Source: Polyangium fumosum
GTDB taxonomy: Bacteria > Myxococcota_A > Polyangia > Polyangiales > Polyangiaceae
NCBI RefSeq assembly: GCF_005144585.1
Contig: NZ_SSMQ01000008.1
Span: forward strand, 62,001 to 126,000
Reading direction: 5' to 3'
DNA length: 64,000 bases
Under the pieces are notes generated by a model that was not told the DNA's origin, searched no databases, and saw only the letters and a program-made list of their open reading frames with translations. Below, one piece after another: positions 39,877 through 47,362 of the stretch (position 1 is the stretch's first letter; the number at the start of each line of letters is the position of its first letter). The position numbers and the translations under genes are program-made.

Positions 39877-41163
39877 ATGAGACGTTCCATCGTCGTGTCC
39901 TCGTTCCTGGCTCTTGGCTGCGTCGCCGGATGCGGCGCCGCCGAGAATCCCGGCGGCTCGACCGGTCCCACGTATTACAAGGACATCGCGCCGCTCGTGA
40001 ACGAAGCATGCACGAGCTGCCACGTGGCCGGCGGAATCGCGCCGTTTTCCCTGACCGACGCCGAGACCGCGGCGACGATGGCGGGGGCCATGGCGGCCGC
40101 GACCGGGTCCCGCACGATGCCGCCGATGCCGGTCAACAACGACGGCTCGTGCCATACCTACAAGAATGCTCGGTGGCTGAGCGACGAGCAGATCGCGCTC
40201 TTCCAGCGCTGGTCCGAAGCCGGCGCGCCGCTCGGGGATCCGAAGGACGCGCCCCCGCCGCCCACCTTCGACACACCGAAGCTCGCGGGCGAGCTGGCGA
40301 GCTTCGACATCGGCCTCGATTACACGCCCGAGCCTCTTCCGGGCGAGCTCGACGAATACCGTTGCTTCGTCGTCGATCCGGGCATCACCGAGGACACGTT
40401 CATCACGGGGTATGACATCCAGCCCGGGGACGCGCGCGTCGTGCACCACGTATCGCTCTTTTACCTGGCCGACGACCAGGCCGACGCCGACGCGGAGGCC
40501 CTGGACGCCGCGGATCCCGGGCCGGGGTATCGATGCTTCGGCGCCGCCGGGGTGCAGAACTCCGTCCTTTACGGCGTATGGGTCCCGGGCAGCGGGGCGA
40601 CGATCCTTCCCGCGGGCACGGGGATCTTCCACGGCGCGGGCCGCAAGATCGCCCTTCAGGTGCATTACAACGTACCACTGACGGGAGGACCCTTCTCCGA
40701 CCGCTCGAAGGTGACGTACCAGCTCGAAAAGGATCCCTCCCTGACGCGGGCGTACTTGCTACCGGTCGGGAGCTTTCAGTTCTCGCTGCCCCCCAAGGCC
40801 GCAAAAGCCAATGTCAGCGTCGATCTGCCGCTGGAGCAACTCGGGTGGTACGGCGGCGTGGATGCCTCCGGCGGCATTCGCGTCTACGGCGCGATGCCGC
40901 ACATGCACGTGATTGGCCGGGAGCAGCGCACCTCCCTGAAACGAGAGAGCGGTGAAGAGTGCCTCACCGAGGTCGACCGCTGGAATTTCCACTGGCAAGA
41001 CCTGTGGTGGTACGAGACCCCGATCGACGTGGCCCCTGGGAACACCTTCGGGATCTCGTGCGACTTCGACACGCGGGGGCGCACGACGCCGACGACGTGG
41101 GGCGAAGGGACGAATGACGAGATGTGCACGAACATCCTGTACGCGACGCTGACCGGGAAGTAG
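39877..41163 (+). CDS. Lipoprotein with heme-c site and ascorbate-type copper monooxygenase domain, 428 aa
   Basis: The signal peptide ends LALGCVAGC. Residues about 30-90 contain EACTSCHVAG, a CxxCH heme-c attachment site. The rest resembles type II copper, ascorbate-dependent monooxygenases (PHM/DBH family): RVVHHVSLFYL (copper A His pair), GRKIALQVHYN and GAMPHMHVIGREQRTSL (copper B type His-x-Met-His). The substrate is unknown. The ATG 39877 follows GGAGG. Expression is probably controlled by the adjacent MarR regulator through the O1/O2 sites. Confidence 0.82.
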   Translation: MRRSIVVSSFLALGCVAGCGAAENPGGSTGPTYYKDIAPLVNEACTSCHVAGGIAPFSLTDAETAATMAGAMAAATGSRTMPPMPVNNDGSCHTYKNARWLSDEQIALFQRWSEAGAPLGDPKDAPPPPTFDTPKLAGELASFDIGLDYTPEPLPGELDEYRCFVVDPGITEDTFITGYDIQPGDARVVHHVSLFYLADDQADADAEALDAADPGPGYRCFGAAGVQNSVLYGVWVPGSGATILPAGTGIFHGAGRKIALQVHYNVPLTGGPFSDRSKVTYQLEKDPSLTRAYLLPVGSFQFSLPPKAAKANVSVDLPLEQLGWYGGVDASGGIRVYGAMPHMHVIGREQRTSLKRESGEECLTEVDRWNFHWQDLWWYETPIDVAPGNTFGISCDFDTRGRTTPTTWGEGTNDEMCTNILYATLTGK

Positions 41164-41211
41164 CACCATGCCCTGGGCCGGGAAGCCCCTCGGCAGCGGC
41201 GCGAAGCGCGT

Positions 41212-41850
41212 TCACGCGCGCAGCCGGCTGTCCTCCTCCATGGCCTCGTAAAGCGAATAGGGAAGCGTGGGCCGTCGGCCGATGACCTGGTTCCACGCCT
41301 CCCGCATCTGCCGCGCGCAGCGCGCGGGCGGCATACGCCCGACGCCTGTCGCGAGCCCCGGACAGAGGACCGACCGAATGGGCTCGGCCGCGCTCTCGTT
41401 GTGCGAGAGCACCAAGAGCAGCGCGGCGCGCATCGCGAGATACGCATGGACCGTGTCGCTCACGTCCGCGGGGACGCGCATGGTGGGCGCGCTGATGCAC
41501 CAGGGAATGGCGGCGTGTCCCGTCGGAACGAGGATAGCCTGGCCCACGGGAAGCTCACCGCCGAACCGCGTCGCGAGCGTCGCCCGCAATCGAGCTTCGA
41601 GCTCGGGACCGAGGTGGTGCGTGTACACCGCGTCGATGCCGCCATCCATGAAGCCAAAGCTATTGGCGGGGCTCACCACGGCGTCCGCGTGTACGTCGAT
41701 GGGATCCTTCGCCGTGACCGGGCCGGGTCGATCGAAGAAAATATCCCCGTACGAGACGGTGACGCCCGGCACGCCGGCGAACTCCTCTCGCCAGGCCTGC
41801 ACGAGGGGTTCGCTCAAGGATCGGAGGTGAATGGCGAGGGTGAGGGTCAT
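41212..41850 (-). CDS. Macro-domain (ADP-ribose binding) protein, 212 aa
   Basis: Probably binds or hydrolyses ADP-ribose or derived nucleotides. The macro signature VVSPANSFGFMDGGID (about residues 60-75) and the phosphate-binding loop GLATGVGRMPP (about 165-175) are intact, with VPTGHA and the AMRAALLLV strand between. No other domain is present, and no signal peptide. Macro domains in accessory islands are often linked to ADP-ribosylation-based immunity or toxin reversal. This link is an inference from context. Confidence 0.85.
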   Translation of the reverse strand: MTLTLAIHLRSLSEPLVQAWREEFAGVPGVTVSYGDIFFDRPGPVTAKDPIDVHADAVVSPANSFGFMDGGIDAVYTHHLGPELEARLRATLATRFGGELPVGQAILVPTGHAAIPWCISAPTMRVPADVSDTVHAYLAMRAALLLVLSHNESAAEPIRSVLCPGLATGVGRMPPARCARQMREAWNQVIGRRPTLPYSLYEAMEEDSRLRA

Positions 41851-41885
41851 GGGTGGAACGAGGAGGGGAGCGGTGGTGTGATGGG

Positions 41886-41928
41886 CGGTCCGGGTGGGCC
41901 TGAGCGGCCGCCGCGTCCCGCGGGGATT
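41886..41928 (+). repeat. Copy R2 of a dispersed repeat, downstream of the ankyrin gene
   Basis: The left 31 bases (41886-41916) match R1 at the mgtA end. The 32 bases 41897-41928 match R3 in the TPR gene end (30 of 32). On the minus strand, R2 read in frame gives RDAAAAQA, the same residues as the TPR protein C-terminus. R2 therefore joins sequence shared with both other copies. Confidence 0.7.
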
Positions 41929-41949
41929 CCATGCGGTATCAGAATGCGA

Positions 41950-42885
41950 TCAAGTTTTCCGTCCCTCGTCAAGCATCTTCCACGTGTGAGCACTATGTCC
42001 ACTGGAGTTTACCTGATGGGGATCTGCTCCGAGATTCAGCAGGGCATCAAAGAGCTTCGGATCGTGAACCGCATGCATGAGCGCCGTGTTTCCCTGGTGA
42101 TTGGCCTCGTTCACACGCGCCCCATGCCGAACGAGCAGCGCGGCAGCTCGAGGCGTCGATGCGAGGAAGAGCGCCGTGAGCCCTTTTTCGTCCCTCGCAT
42201 TGGGATCGCCGCCTTTCAACAGAACAAGCTCCGCCAGCGCTTCGAGGGTCACGTTCTCCGGACGGGAGGGGGGATCGGCACGGATCTGCTCGATCAGGTG
42301 ATGAAGAGGCGTTCGTCCGATGGCGTCACGAGCGTGCACCAGCGTCGGTTCTTCTCGAATCAATCGGGCGAGAATCTCGACGTCGCTCGGCTCAGCGCGA
42401 AAGGCCCTCCTGACGAGCTTGGTCAAGAAACGCCGTAGCGACCGAGCCCGATCCGGCACGTGCGTGATTTGCGTCGCGACCGCTTCCGCATACGTCATCG
42501 GACCTTCACAGCCGTATCGCTCGATCCACCGGGCCAGATGCTCCGGCGTCGATTCGCTTACCCGTTCAGCGCTTCGAACGACACTCTCCACCAGGTCGAC
42601 CTCGAATTCGACGAACGGAAGAATGACGTTGCCCCCGACGTCGAGCTCGTCGAAGAGAGCCGGGCACTGGATGCAATGCGTGTAGATGGCGATTCGGCCG
42701 GTCAATGGCAGCTCGATTCGTTCTCCCTCCAAGCCGGGTGTTCCGTCGAGCCTCGCAGCCAAGGTCCAGGAGCCCATGGTGCAGCCGAGATCTTGCGTCT
42801 GCCACGCGGCCTGCATGAGGTCGTGTCCTTCGGAGCATGTCCAGCCCTGGAGCCCCTTCACGCGCACCGTATCGTAGAGTCCCAT
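41950..42885 (-). CDS. Ankyrin-repeat protein with N-terminal Cys module, 311 aa
   Basis: The N-terminal 75 residues start MGLYDTVRV and contain WTCSEGHD, AAWQTQDLGCTMG and YTHCIQC, a pattern like small Zn-binding (Cys/His) proteins found near phages and islands. A middle helical segment leads to three to four ankyrin repeats (about residues 195-305): GRTPLHHLI, EKGLTALFLAS, HQGNTALMHAV, GHSAHTWKML. The upstream region is a 90% copy of the AAA-ATPase gene's promoter (42893-42945). Function unknown. Confidence 0.8.
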   Translation of the reverse strand: MGLYDTVRVKGLQGWTCSEGHDLMQAAWQTQDLGCTMGSWTLAARLDGTPGLEGERIELPLTGRIAIYTHCIQCPALFDELDVGGNVILPFVEFEVDLVESVVRSAERVSESTPEHLARWIERYGCEGPMTYAEAVATQITHVPDRARSLRRFLTKLVRRAFRAEPSDVEILARLIREEPTLVHARDAIGRTPLHHLIEQIRADPPSRPENVTLEALAELVLLKGGDPNARDEKGLTALFLASTPRAAALLVRHGARVNEANHQGNTALMHAVHDPKLFDALLNLGADPHQVNSSGHSAHTWKMLDEGRKT

Positions 42886-42892
42886 GACGTCG

Positions 42893-42945
42893 CCCGCACC
42901 CTATCATGCGCCGACCGGCAGGTCCGCCTCGGCGCCGCGCAAAAC
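42893..42945 (-). promoter_or_regulatory. Promoter copy P1 shared with the AAA/TPR cassette
   Basis: These 53 bases match 46781-46833 at 48 positions. The shared TAGGGT -10-like box (42898-42903) lies 12 bases before the ankyrin ATG, whereas in the AAA gene it lies 7 bases before. The remaining 161 bases of this gap (to 43106) show nothing recognisable. Confidence 0.65.
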
Positions 42946-43106
42946 GTGCCAGGACGAACCACGCGCTCTGTGCCTTCATGATTTCCTCCCCCAGGGCACG
43001 ATGATGCCCTCCATTCTCGTCGGCCGCGCGGATGCAATCCATGGAGAGGACGGATGGGCGCACGCGTGGCTGTACCCGATCCGACCGCCCTCCAGGATTC
43101 GCGCGG

Positions 43107-43874
43107 TCAAGAAGGCAGGTTGAGGACGAGCCGCAGACCGGCGTCGTATTCGTCGAGCCTCCGCAAGTGGCCATGGCGCGCGTCCCACGTGCCGTCTGCG
43201 AGGTCGCGGCGCACCGCGGTCACCACGCGATGGACGACCGCGGGTTCCATCCGGGCAAAACCCGAGGTGGCGTTGCGCGCGTCCTCCTCGAGCACCCGCT
43301 CGGGATGCGCCCAGAACGACATCAGCGTCCAGTCGGAGGTGTCGCGCGGAATGGGCACCACCACGATCTCGGTGCGGCCGCCGAGCCAGGCGGCGAGCTG
43401 CGCGGGGCGGGGGAACGTCCGATGGTCGAGCGCCGCGACCTCGGGCAGATAATCGGCCATCAGCCACATCGCGCCGCTCACCTCCGGATCACAGGTGACG
43501 ATGACGACGGGCCCTGTCGCGACCCGTCGCAGCTCGCGCACGCCCCGCTCCTGCCCTTCGTCCCAGTGGTGGAGGGACAAGACGGTCATGGCCGCATCGA
43601 CGCTGCCATCACGCAGCGGGAGCGAATCGGCCGTCGCCCGAATCGCGGGGGCGAGCTCGCGCGGGCGCTGTCCGGCCATGACATCACTCGGCTCGATGGC
43701 CACCACGTGGCGGTCGCGCGGCTCATAGGACCCGGCCCCCGCGCCGACATTGACGACGGTGCGCGCCGGACCGAGCGCCGCGAGGATGCGATCCCGCAGG
43801 CGCGGGTCTTCCTTGCGGGTATGGGCGTAGCCTTGGCCGATGTGGTCGTAGCGGGGGGTGGAGAGGGGGGGCAT
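43107..43874 (-). CDS. SAM-dependent methyltransferase, class I, 255 aa
   Basis: A Rossmann-fold enzyme of the Methyltransferase_11/UbiE-like type. Motif I VVNVGAGAGSYEP (about residues 40-52) binds SAM. VVAIEPSDVM follows strand 2, and motif III-like ADSLPLRDGSVDAAMTVLSLHHW gives the acidic residue and substrate pocket. The target is unknown. It sits between the ankyrin cassette and the AAA/TPR cassette with the same strand orientation. Note the GGTAGT element upstream at about 43880-43900. Confidence 0.82.
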   Translation of the reverse strand: MPPLSTPRYDHIGQGYAHTRKEDPRLRDRILAALGPARTVVNVGAGAGSYEPRDRHVVAIEPSDVMAGQRPRELAPAIRATADSLPLRDGSVDAAMTVLSLHHWDEGQERGVRELRRVATGPVVIVTCDPEVSGAMWLMADYLPEVAALDHRTFPRPAQLAAWLGGRTEIVVVPIPRDTSDWTLMSFWAHPERVLEEDARNATSGFARMEPAVVHRVVTAVRRDLADGTWDARHGHLRRLDEYDAGLRLVLNLPS

Positions 43875-43950
43875 GGTGGTTGTCCGTCAGGACTACTACC
43901 GCGTCATCGTCGGTGCAACGTGCCGTGCGCCCAGGCAGAACCATTCCTTC

Positions 43951-45477
43951 TCATCCGCTGCCCTGACTCCTGCCTTCGGCCTGAGCGGCCGCAGCGTCCC
44001 GCAGGGATTGAATGTACGCGAAGCGCTTGTAGGCGCGGCTCATGTAGGGGCTCGAAAGGGAGGGGATGCCTTTTTCGATCTGGAAGGCGCGCTCGGCGAG
44101 GCGTTTGGCTTCGTCAAAGTCGCCCTTCTGGGCGAGGACGTCCGCGAGGTCGCCGTAGAGGCCGCCGAGGAAGGGGTCGTCGGGGCCGAGGCGGATTTGG
44201 GCCACGCGGATTGCCTCATGAAGATGGGACACGGCGTCGCTGAACTTTTCCTTGCGGGAATACACCAGTGCGAGCGCGCGAAGCGCATTGGTAAACTCTA
44301 CGCTGACCCGCTCGTGGATCCCTGCCGCAGAGATGATGTATGAGGAGCGAGCCCATCGGGTCGCCTCGCGGACAGTTCCGCGCTGAAGTGCGTCCTTGGT
44401 GGCGAAAAACGCCACCCAGGAAAGCGGCGTGTCCTCGTGCGGCGCGCGGAGCCACGAAGGCCACAGTCGTCCCGTGCCGCGCCACAACAGCGAGCGCCAA
44501 AACATGACCCATAACCACGGAATGTCGTCTTCGACCAGGCTCACCGCAGCGGCTCCGGGATCCTCGGCGTTTCGCATCAACCGCTCGAAGTCCGTCTCCG
44601 GAACGCCACGCCGCAAACCGAACTCGATCACTTGGACGGCTTCTGGCTCGAGCGCGGCGAGCGCAGCGATTCGTCCGGGGGCGCGCGCTCCCAGGGCCGC
44701 CAGGGCCGCGCGCGCCTCGACGAGGCCAAGGCAATGCGCTTTGAAGGTCCAAAAAATGTCCACGCTGCCAAGCCCCAGGAGGACATCAACCCAAATGACG
44801 CGCGTCCTGATCCCGAGTTCCTTGAGCGCGGCCTCGACCTTCGATGCGTCGGCCTGATCGGCAGCATCGTGCACGACAAGCCACGCGCGTCCCGCGTCGC
44901 GGATCGCCTGCACAAGCTCCTCGTGCGAAAGCTGCGCGCTCACATGAACGAGCCGCCTCCCCGGCAATGCCACCCGAAAACACGCTTCGAGGTTCTCACC
45001 CCTCCACAGAATGCCCGGCGCCCGCGCACAAAGCGCCGCCCGGATCCCATACACCGCATGCATCGGCACCCCCGGTGGACACTCGTGCCGATGCGATATC
45101 CAATCGAAAAAATCGACCGCCTTCTGCGCAAGCGCGACCGACGTCTCCGCCTCACACCACAGGATCACCCTGAGCTTCCGCCGCGCGAACACCGGCCTCT
45201 GCTGATTCAGCCAGTCCGCATCCTCCGCCCGCGGCGCCAGGACCATTACCGCGCCCTCTGGCACCTCGTACACGGCCCGCACGTCCGTATAGACCTCGAC
45301 GTCCGGATACGTCGGCAGGAGCGCGAGGACGAGGTCGCGCAGCCGCTCCGGGCGCGCGTGGTCCACGAGGACGAGCAGGCCCCGGCCCTCGCCCGCAAGC
45401 TTCAGCTCGCGGAGGATGGCGTCGAGCCAGGCTCCTTCACGAGGTGCATCGTCAGGAGGGGGTGCGGGTAGAACCAT
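43951..45477 (-). CDS. TPR protein with unknown N-terminal domain, 508 aa
   Basis: The N-terminal ~230 residues form an alpha/beta unit unlike familiar families: LLVLVDHARPERLRDL, GAVMVLAPRAEDADWLNQQRPVF, RKLRVILWCEAETSVALAQKAVDFFDWISHRHECP. A helical middle region follows, with at least three TPRs in the C-terminal 130 residues (LALVYSRKEKFSDAVSHLHEAIRVAQ, LYGDLADVLAQKGDFDEAKRLAERAF). The start lies inside the upstream AAA gene (76-bp overlap), so the two are translationally linked. This looks like the effector partner of a STAND-type pair. Function not established. Confidence 0.78.
   Translation of the reverse strand: MVLPAPPPDDAPREGAWLDAILRELKLAGEGRGLLVLVDHARPERLRDLVLALLPTYPDVEVYTDVRAVYEVPEGAVMVLAPRAEDADWLNQQRPVFARRKLRVILWCEAETSVALAQKAVDFFDWISHRHECPPGVPMHAVYGIRAALCARAPGILWRGENLEACFRVALPGRRLVHVSAQLSHEELVQAIRDAGRAWLVVHDAADQADASKVEAALKELGIRTRVIWVDVLLGLGSVDIFWTFKAHCLGLVEARAALAALGARAPGRIAALAALEPEAVQVIEFGLRRGVPETDFERLMRNAEDPGAAAVSLVEDDIPWLWVMFWRSLLWRGTGRLWPSWLRAPHEDTPLSWVAFFATKDALQRGTVREATRWARSSYIISAAGIHERVSVEFTNALRALALVYSRKEKFSDAVSHLHEAIRVAQIRLGPDDPFLGGLYGDLADVLAQKGDFDEAKRLAERAFQIEKGIPSLSSPYMSRAYKRFAYIQSLRDAAAAQAEGRSQGSG
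43978..44009 (+). repeat. Copy R3 of a dispersed repeat, inside the TPR gene 3' end
   Basis: A 32-base unit with 30/32 identity to 41897-41928. It encodes SLRDAAAAQA of the TPR protein. It shares the core GGCCTGAGCGGCCGC with R2 and, less closely, with R1. Confidence 0.7.
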
Positions 45478-46778
45478 TCCGACTCGTTGGGGTACGGGAG
45501 AAGCGTGCCATAGGTCAGGAGCTCCTGCGCGAGCGGATGCTCCGGCAAACGGTGCTCGGGCTCGGCGGCGACCTGCTCCAGCATGTGGATGTGCCCCATG
45601 TGCAGGCCCATCTCGCGCTGCCGCCGCATCGTGTCCAGCACGCCCTTCACGGTCTTCTCGGACGCGACCGGCTCATCGGCGTCCCAGGCTTGCTCTGCCA
45701 CCGCCTGCACGAAACGGATGAAATCCCGAGCCCGTCCGCCCGAACGATAGGCGAGCCGCTGAAGAAGGTCGTCGGGGATGAGCCTCTGCTTGTTCCTTTG
45801 CTGGATGTGCTCGACCCGGCGGTCGAAGAGCTTGCAGAAGAACGCGACCCCCGGGCCCGGCTTTCGGGGATCCGCTTGGAGAAGGACCGGCTCGTTCACG
45901 AGGACGCAGACCGCACTCCAGCCCCGAACCGCCGCCGTGGACGGGTGATGCCGCAGCGCAAAGGGGCCGCAGACGATGCTCGGACATTCGAGCTTCGAGA
46001 TGATCTGCGAATCGACGAAGAGCGCCTTGGCCCGCTCGATGTCACGAATCCGATCGAGGCCGTCGATGACGAAGAGCACCGGGCGGCTCTTGCGGCGCGC
46101 TTCGGTGACGAGGTTGTTCACGCACCCGAGCAGCGTCTGCATGTCGGGGTCCTGATCCGGCAATTCGCGCGCGCTGCGGCCCACGGGCAAGCTCAATTTG
46201 AGCGCGCCGAACGCCTCCGCGACGAGCTTGCCCATCACGGGCACCGCCGCGGCCGGCGCGCCCGTCGCCATCGCCACGCCGCCCGAGGCCACCGTGAGCA
46301 GCGCTTTCGTCAAGACGCCCACGTCGACCTCGGCGGCCCTCGGCGTCTCGGTCCGCCGCGCCGCCCGGGACCAGGCCTCGGCGAAATCCCGGACGAGCAG
46401 CTCCGGCAGCTCCATCCCGCATTGCCCGCGAAACTCCGCGATGAGGTGCAGGCCCGCGAGGAAACAAACCTCCCACGGGCTCACTTTCTGGAGCGCGCTC
46501 GGGTCCTGGACGACGTCCGAAAAATGCCGTTCGAGGTCGAGGAACACGACGAGCTCGATCCCGCGGCGCTGCTCGGCGAGCCGCAAAAGCTCGGTCGTCT
46601 TGCCCGTCCCCGTCGTCCCGGTGAAGAGCACGCGCGGCGTGCCGAACGTCCGCCCGAGCGCCTTCACGATCTGCGTGACGGGGCCGTCGGTCCGATCCAC
46701 GCGAATCCGGCTGTCGTACGCGGGCTGCTCGGGATCGAACAGCTTGTAGACCTCCTCCCAGTCCTGCCTCGCCGACAT
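45402..46778 (-). CDS. AAA/STAND-like ATPase, first gene of a two-gene cassette, 458 aa
   Basis: Cytoplasmic P-loop ATPase: Walker A FTGTTGTGKTTELL (about residues 52-65), Walker B VLFVIDGLDRIRD (about 234-246), and a regulatory helical C-terminal half. A Gly/Ala-rich segment (about 160-185) may contact membranes. The start ATG 46778 follows a TAGGGT box by 7 bases, without a ribosome-binding site. The final 76 bases overlap the TPR gene. Pairs of such ATPases with TPR/unknown-domain proteins are expected to act as sensor and effector, but no published system is confidently matched. Confidence 0.8.
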   Translation of the reverse strand: MSARQDWEEVYKLFDPEQPAYDSRIRVDRTDGPVTQIVKALGRTFGTPRVLFTGTTGTGKTTELLRLAEQRRGIELVVFLDLERHFSDVVQDPSALQKVSPWEVCFLAGLHLIAEFRGQCGMELPELLVRDFAEAWSRAARRTETPRAAEVDVGVLTKALLTVASGGVAMATGAPAAAVPVMGKLVAEAFGALKLSLPVGRSARELPDQDPDMQTLLGCVNNLVTEARRKSRPVLFVIDGLDRIRDIERAKALFVDSQIISKLECPSIVCGPFALRHHPSTAAVRGWSAVCVLVNEPVLLQADPRKPGPGVAFFCKLFDRRVEHIQQRNKQRLIPDDLLQRLAYRSGGRARDFIRFVQAVAEQAWDADEPVASEKTVKGVLDTMRRQREMGLHMGHIHMLEQVAAEPEHRLPEHPLAQELLTYGTLLPYPNESEWFYPHPLLTMHLVKEPGSTPSSAS

Positions 46779-46780
46779 GC

Positions 46781-46833
46781 CCCGCACCCTACCATGCCCC
46801 GACCGGCAGATCCGCCGCGGCGCCGCGCCAAAC
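46781..46833 (-). promoter_or_regulatory. Promoter copy P2 of the AAA/TPR cassette
   Basis: These 53 bases match P1 (42893-42945) at 48 of 53 positions. TAGGGT at 46786-46791 ends 7 bases before the start codon at 46778. Confidence 0.65.
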
Positions 46834-46850
46834 ACCCCGGACCGCTCGCT

Positions 46851-47172
46851 CCTCCGCACCCGGCGCCTCGCCACGTTCCACCCGGATCCCCCGGACCTCT
46901 CCGCGGCGCGCAGCCTGGCCTCCCTCCTGCTGCCCCGACCTCCGCCCGGCGCCTCGCCCGCCCCACCCCTCCCCTCCTGACCTCCCCCCGGCGCCTCGCC
47001 AAGCCCCTCCCCTTCCCTCCCGACCTCCCCCCGGCGCCTCGCCAAGCCGCCCCCCGACCGCCCCGACCTCCGCCCGGCGCCTCGCCCAGCCCCTCCCGGA
47101 CCTCCCCGACCGCCGCCTGGCGCCTCGCCGAGCCCCTCCCCTCCCCTCCAGACCTCCGCCTGGCGCTTCGCC
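46851..47172. repeat. 43-bp tandem repeat array (minisatellite) upstream of the AAA gene
   Basis: A unit containing GACCTCCGCCCGGCGCCTCGCC recurs with starts near 46894, 46937, 46979, 47022, 47065, 47108 and 47151 (steps of 42-43 bases). Eight degenerate copies lie between about 46851 and 47172. The 43-base period is not a multiple of 3, so the array is non-coding. The gap 46779-47362 contains this array, promoter P2 and two small dyads, and no gene. Confidence 0.75.
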
Positions 47173-47208
47173 GCTCCGTTCTGGAGCGCCCCGCTCCATT
47201 TTGGAGCG
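47172..47208. promoter_or_regulatory. Twin dyads between the repeat array and the gene at 47363
   Basis: CGCTCC-5-GGAGCG occurs at 47172-47188 and again at 47192-47208 (20-bp period), with a further CGCTCC at 47214. Each is a perfect 6-bp inverted repeat. It may be an operator for one of the two divergent genes. Confidence 0.4.
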
Positions 47209-47362
47209 CTCACCGCTCCGTTTCGGATCACCCGCCCCCCGCGCCCGACCCGCGCCCCCCTCTTTTCCGCCCCATTTCACGCTGGCATCCGACTTGCCAT
47301 AGCGATCCCTCGAAGCCCGCCGCGCGGCATTCCGCCGCGCTCGGTTCAACGAGGTATTTCCC

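Noticed and set aside
46851-47172. CRISPR array
   Set aside because: The 43-bp units are directly adjacent with no unique spacers, no palindromic repeat and no cas gene nearby. It is a simple tandem repeat.
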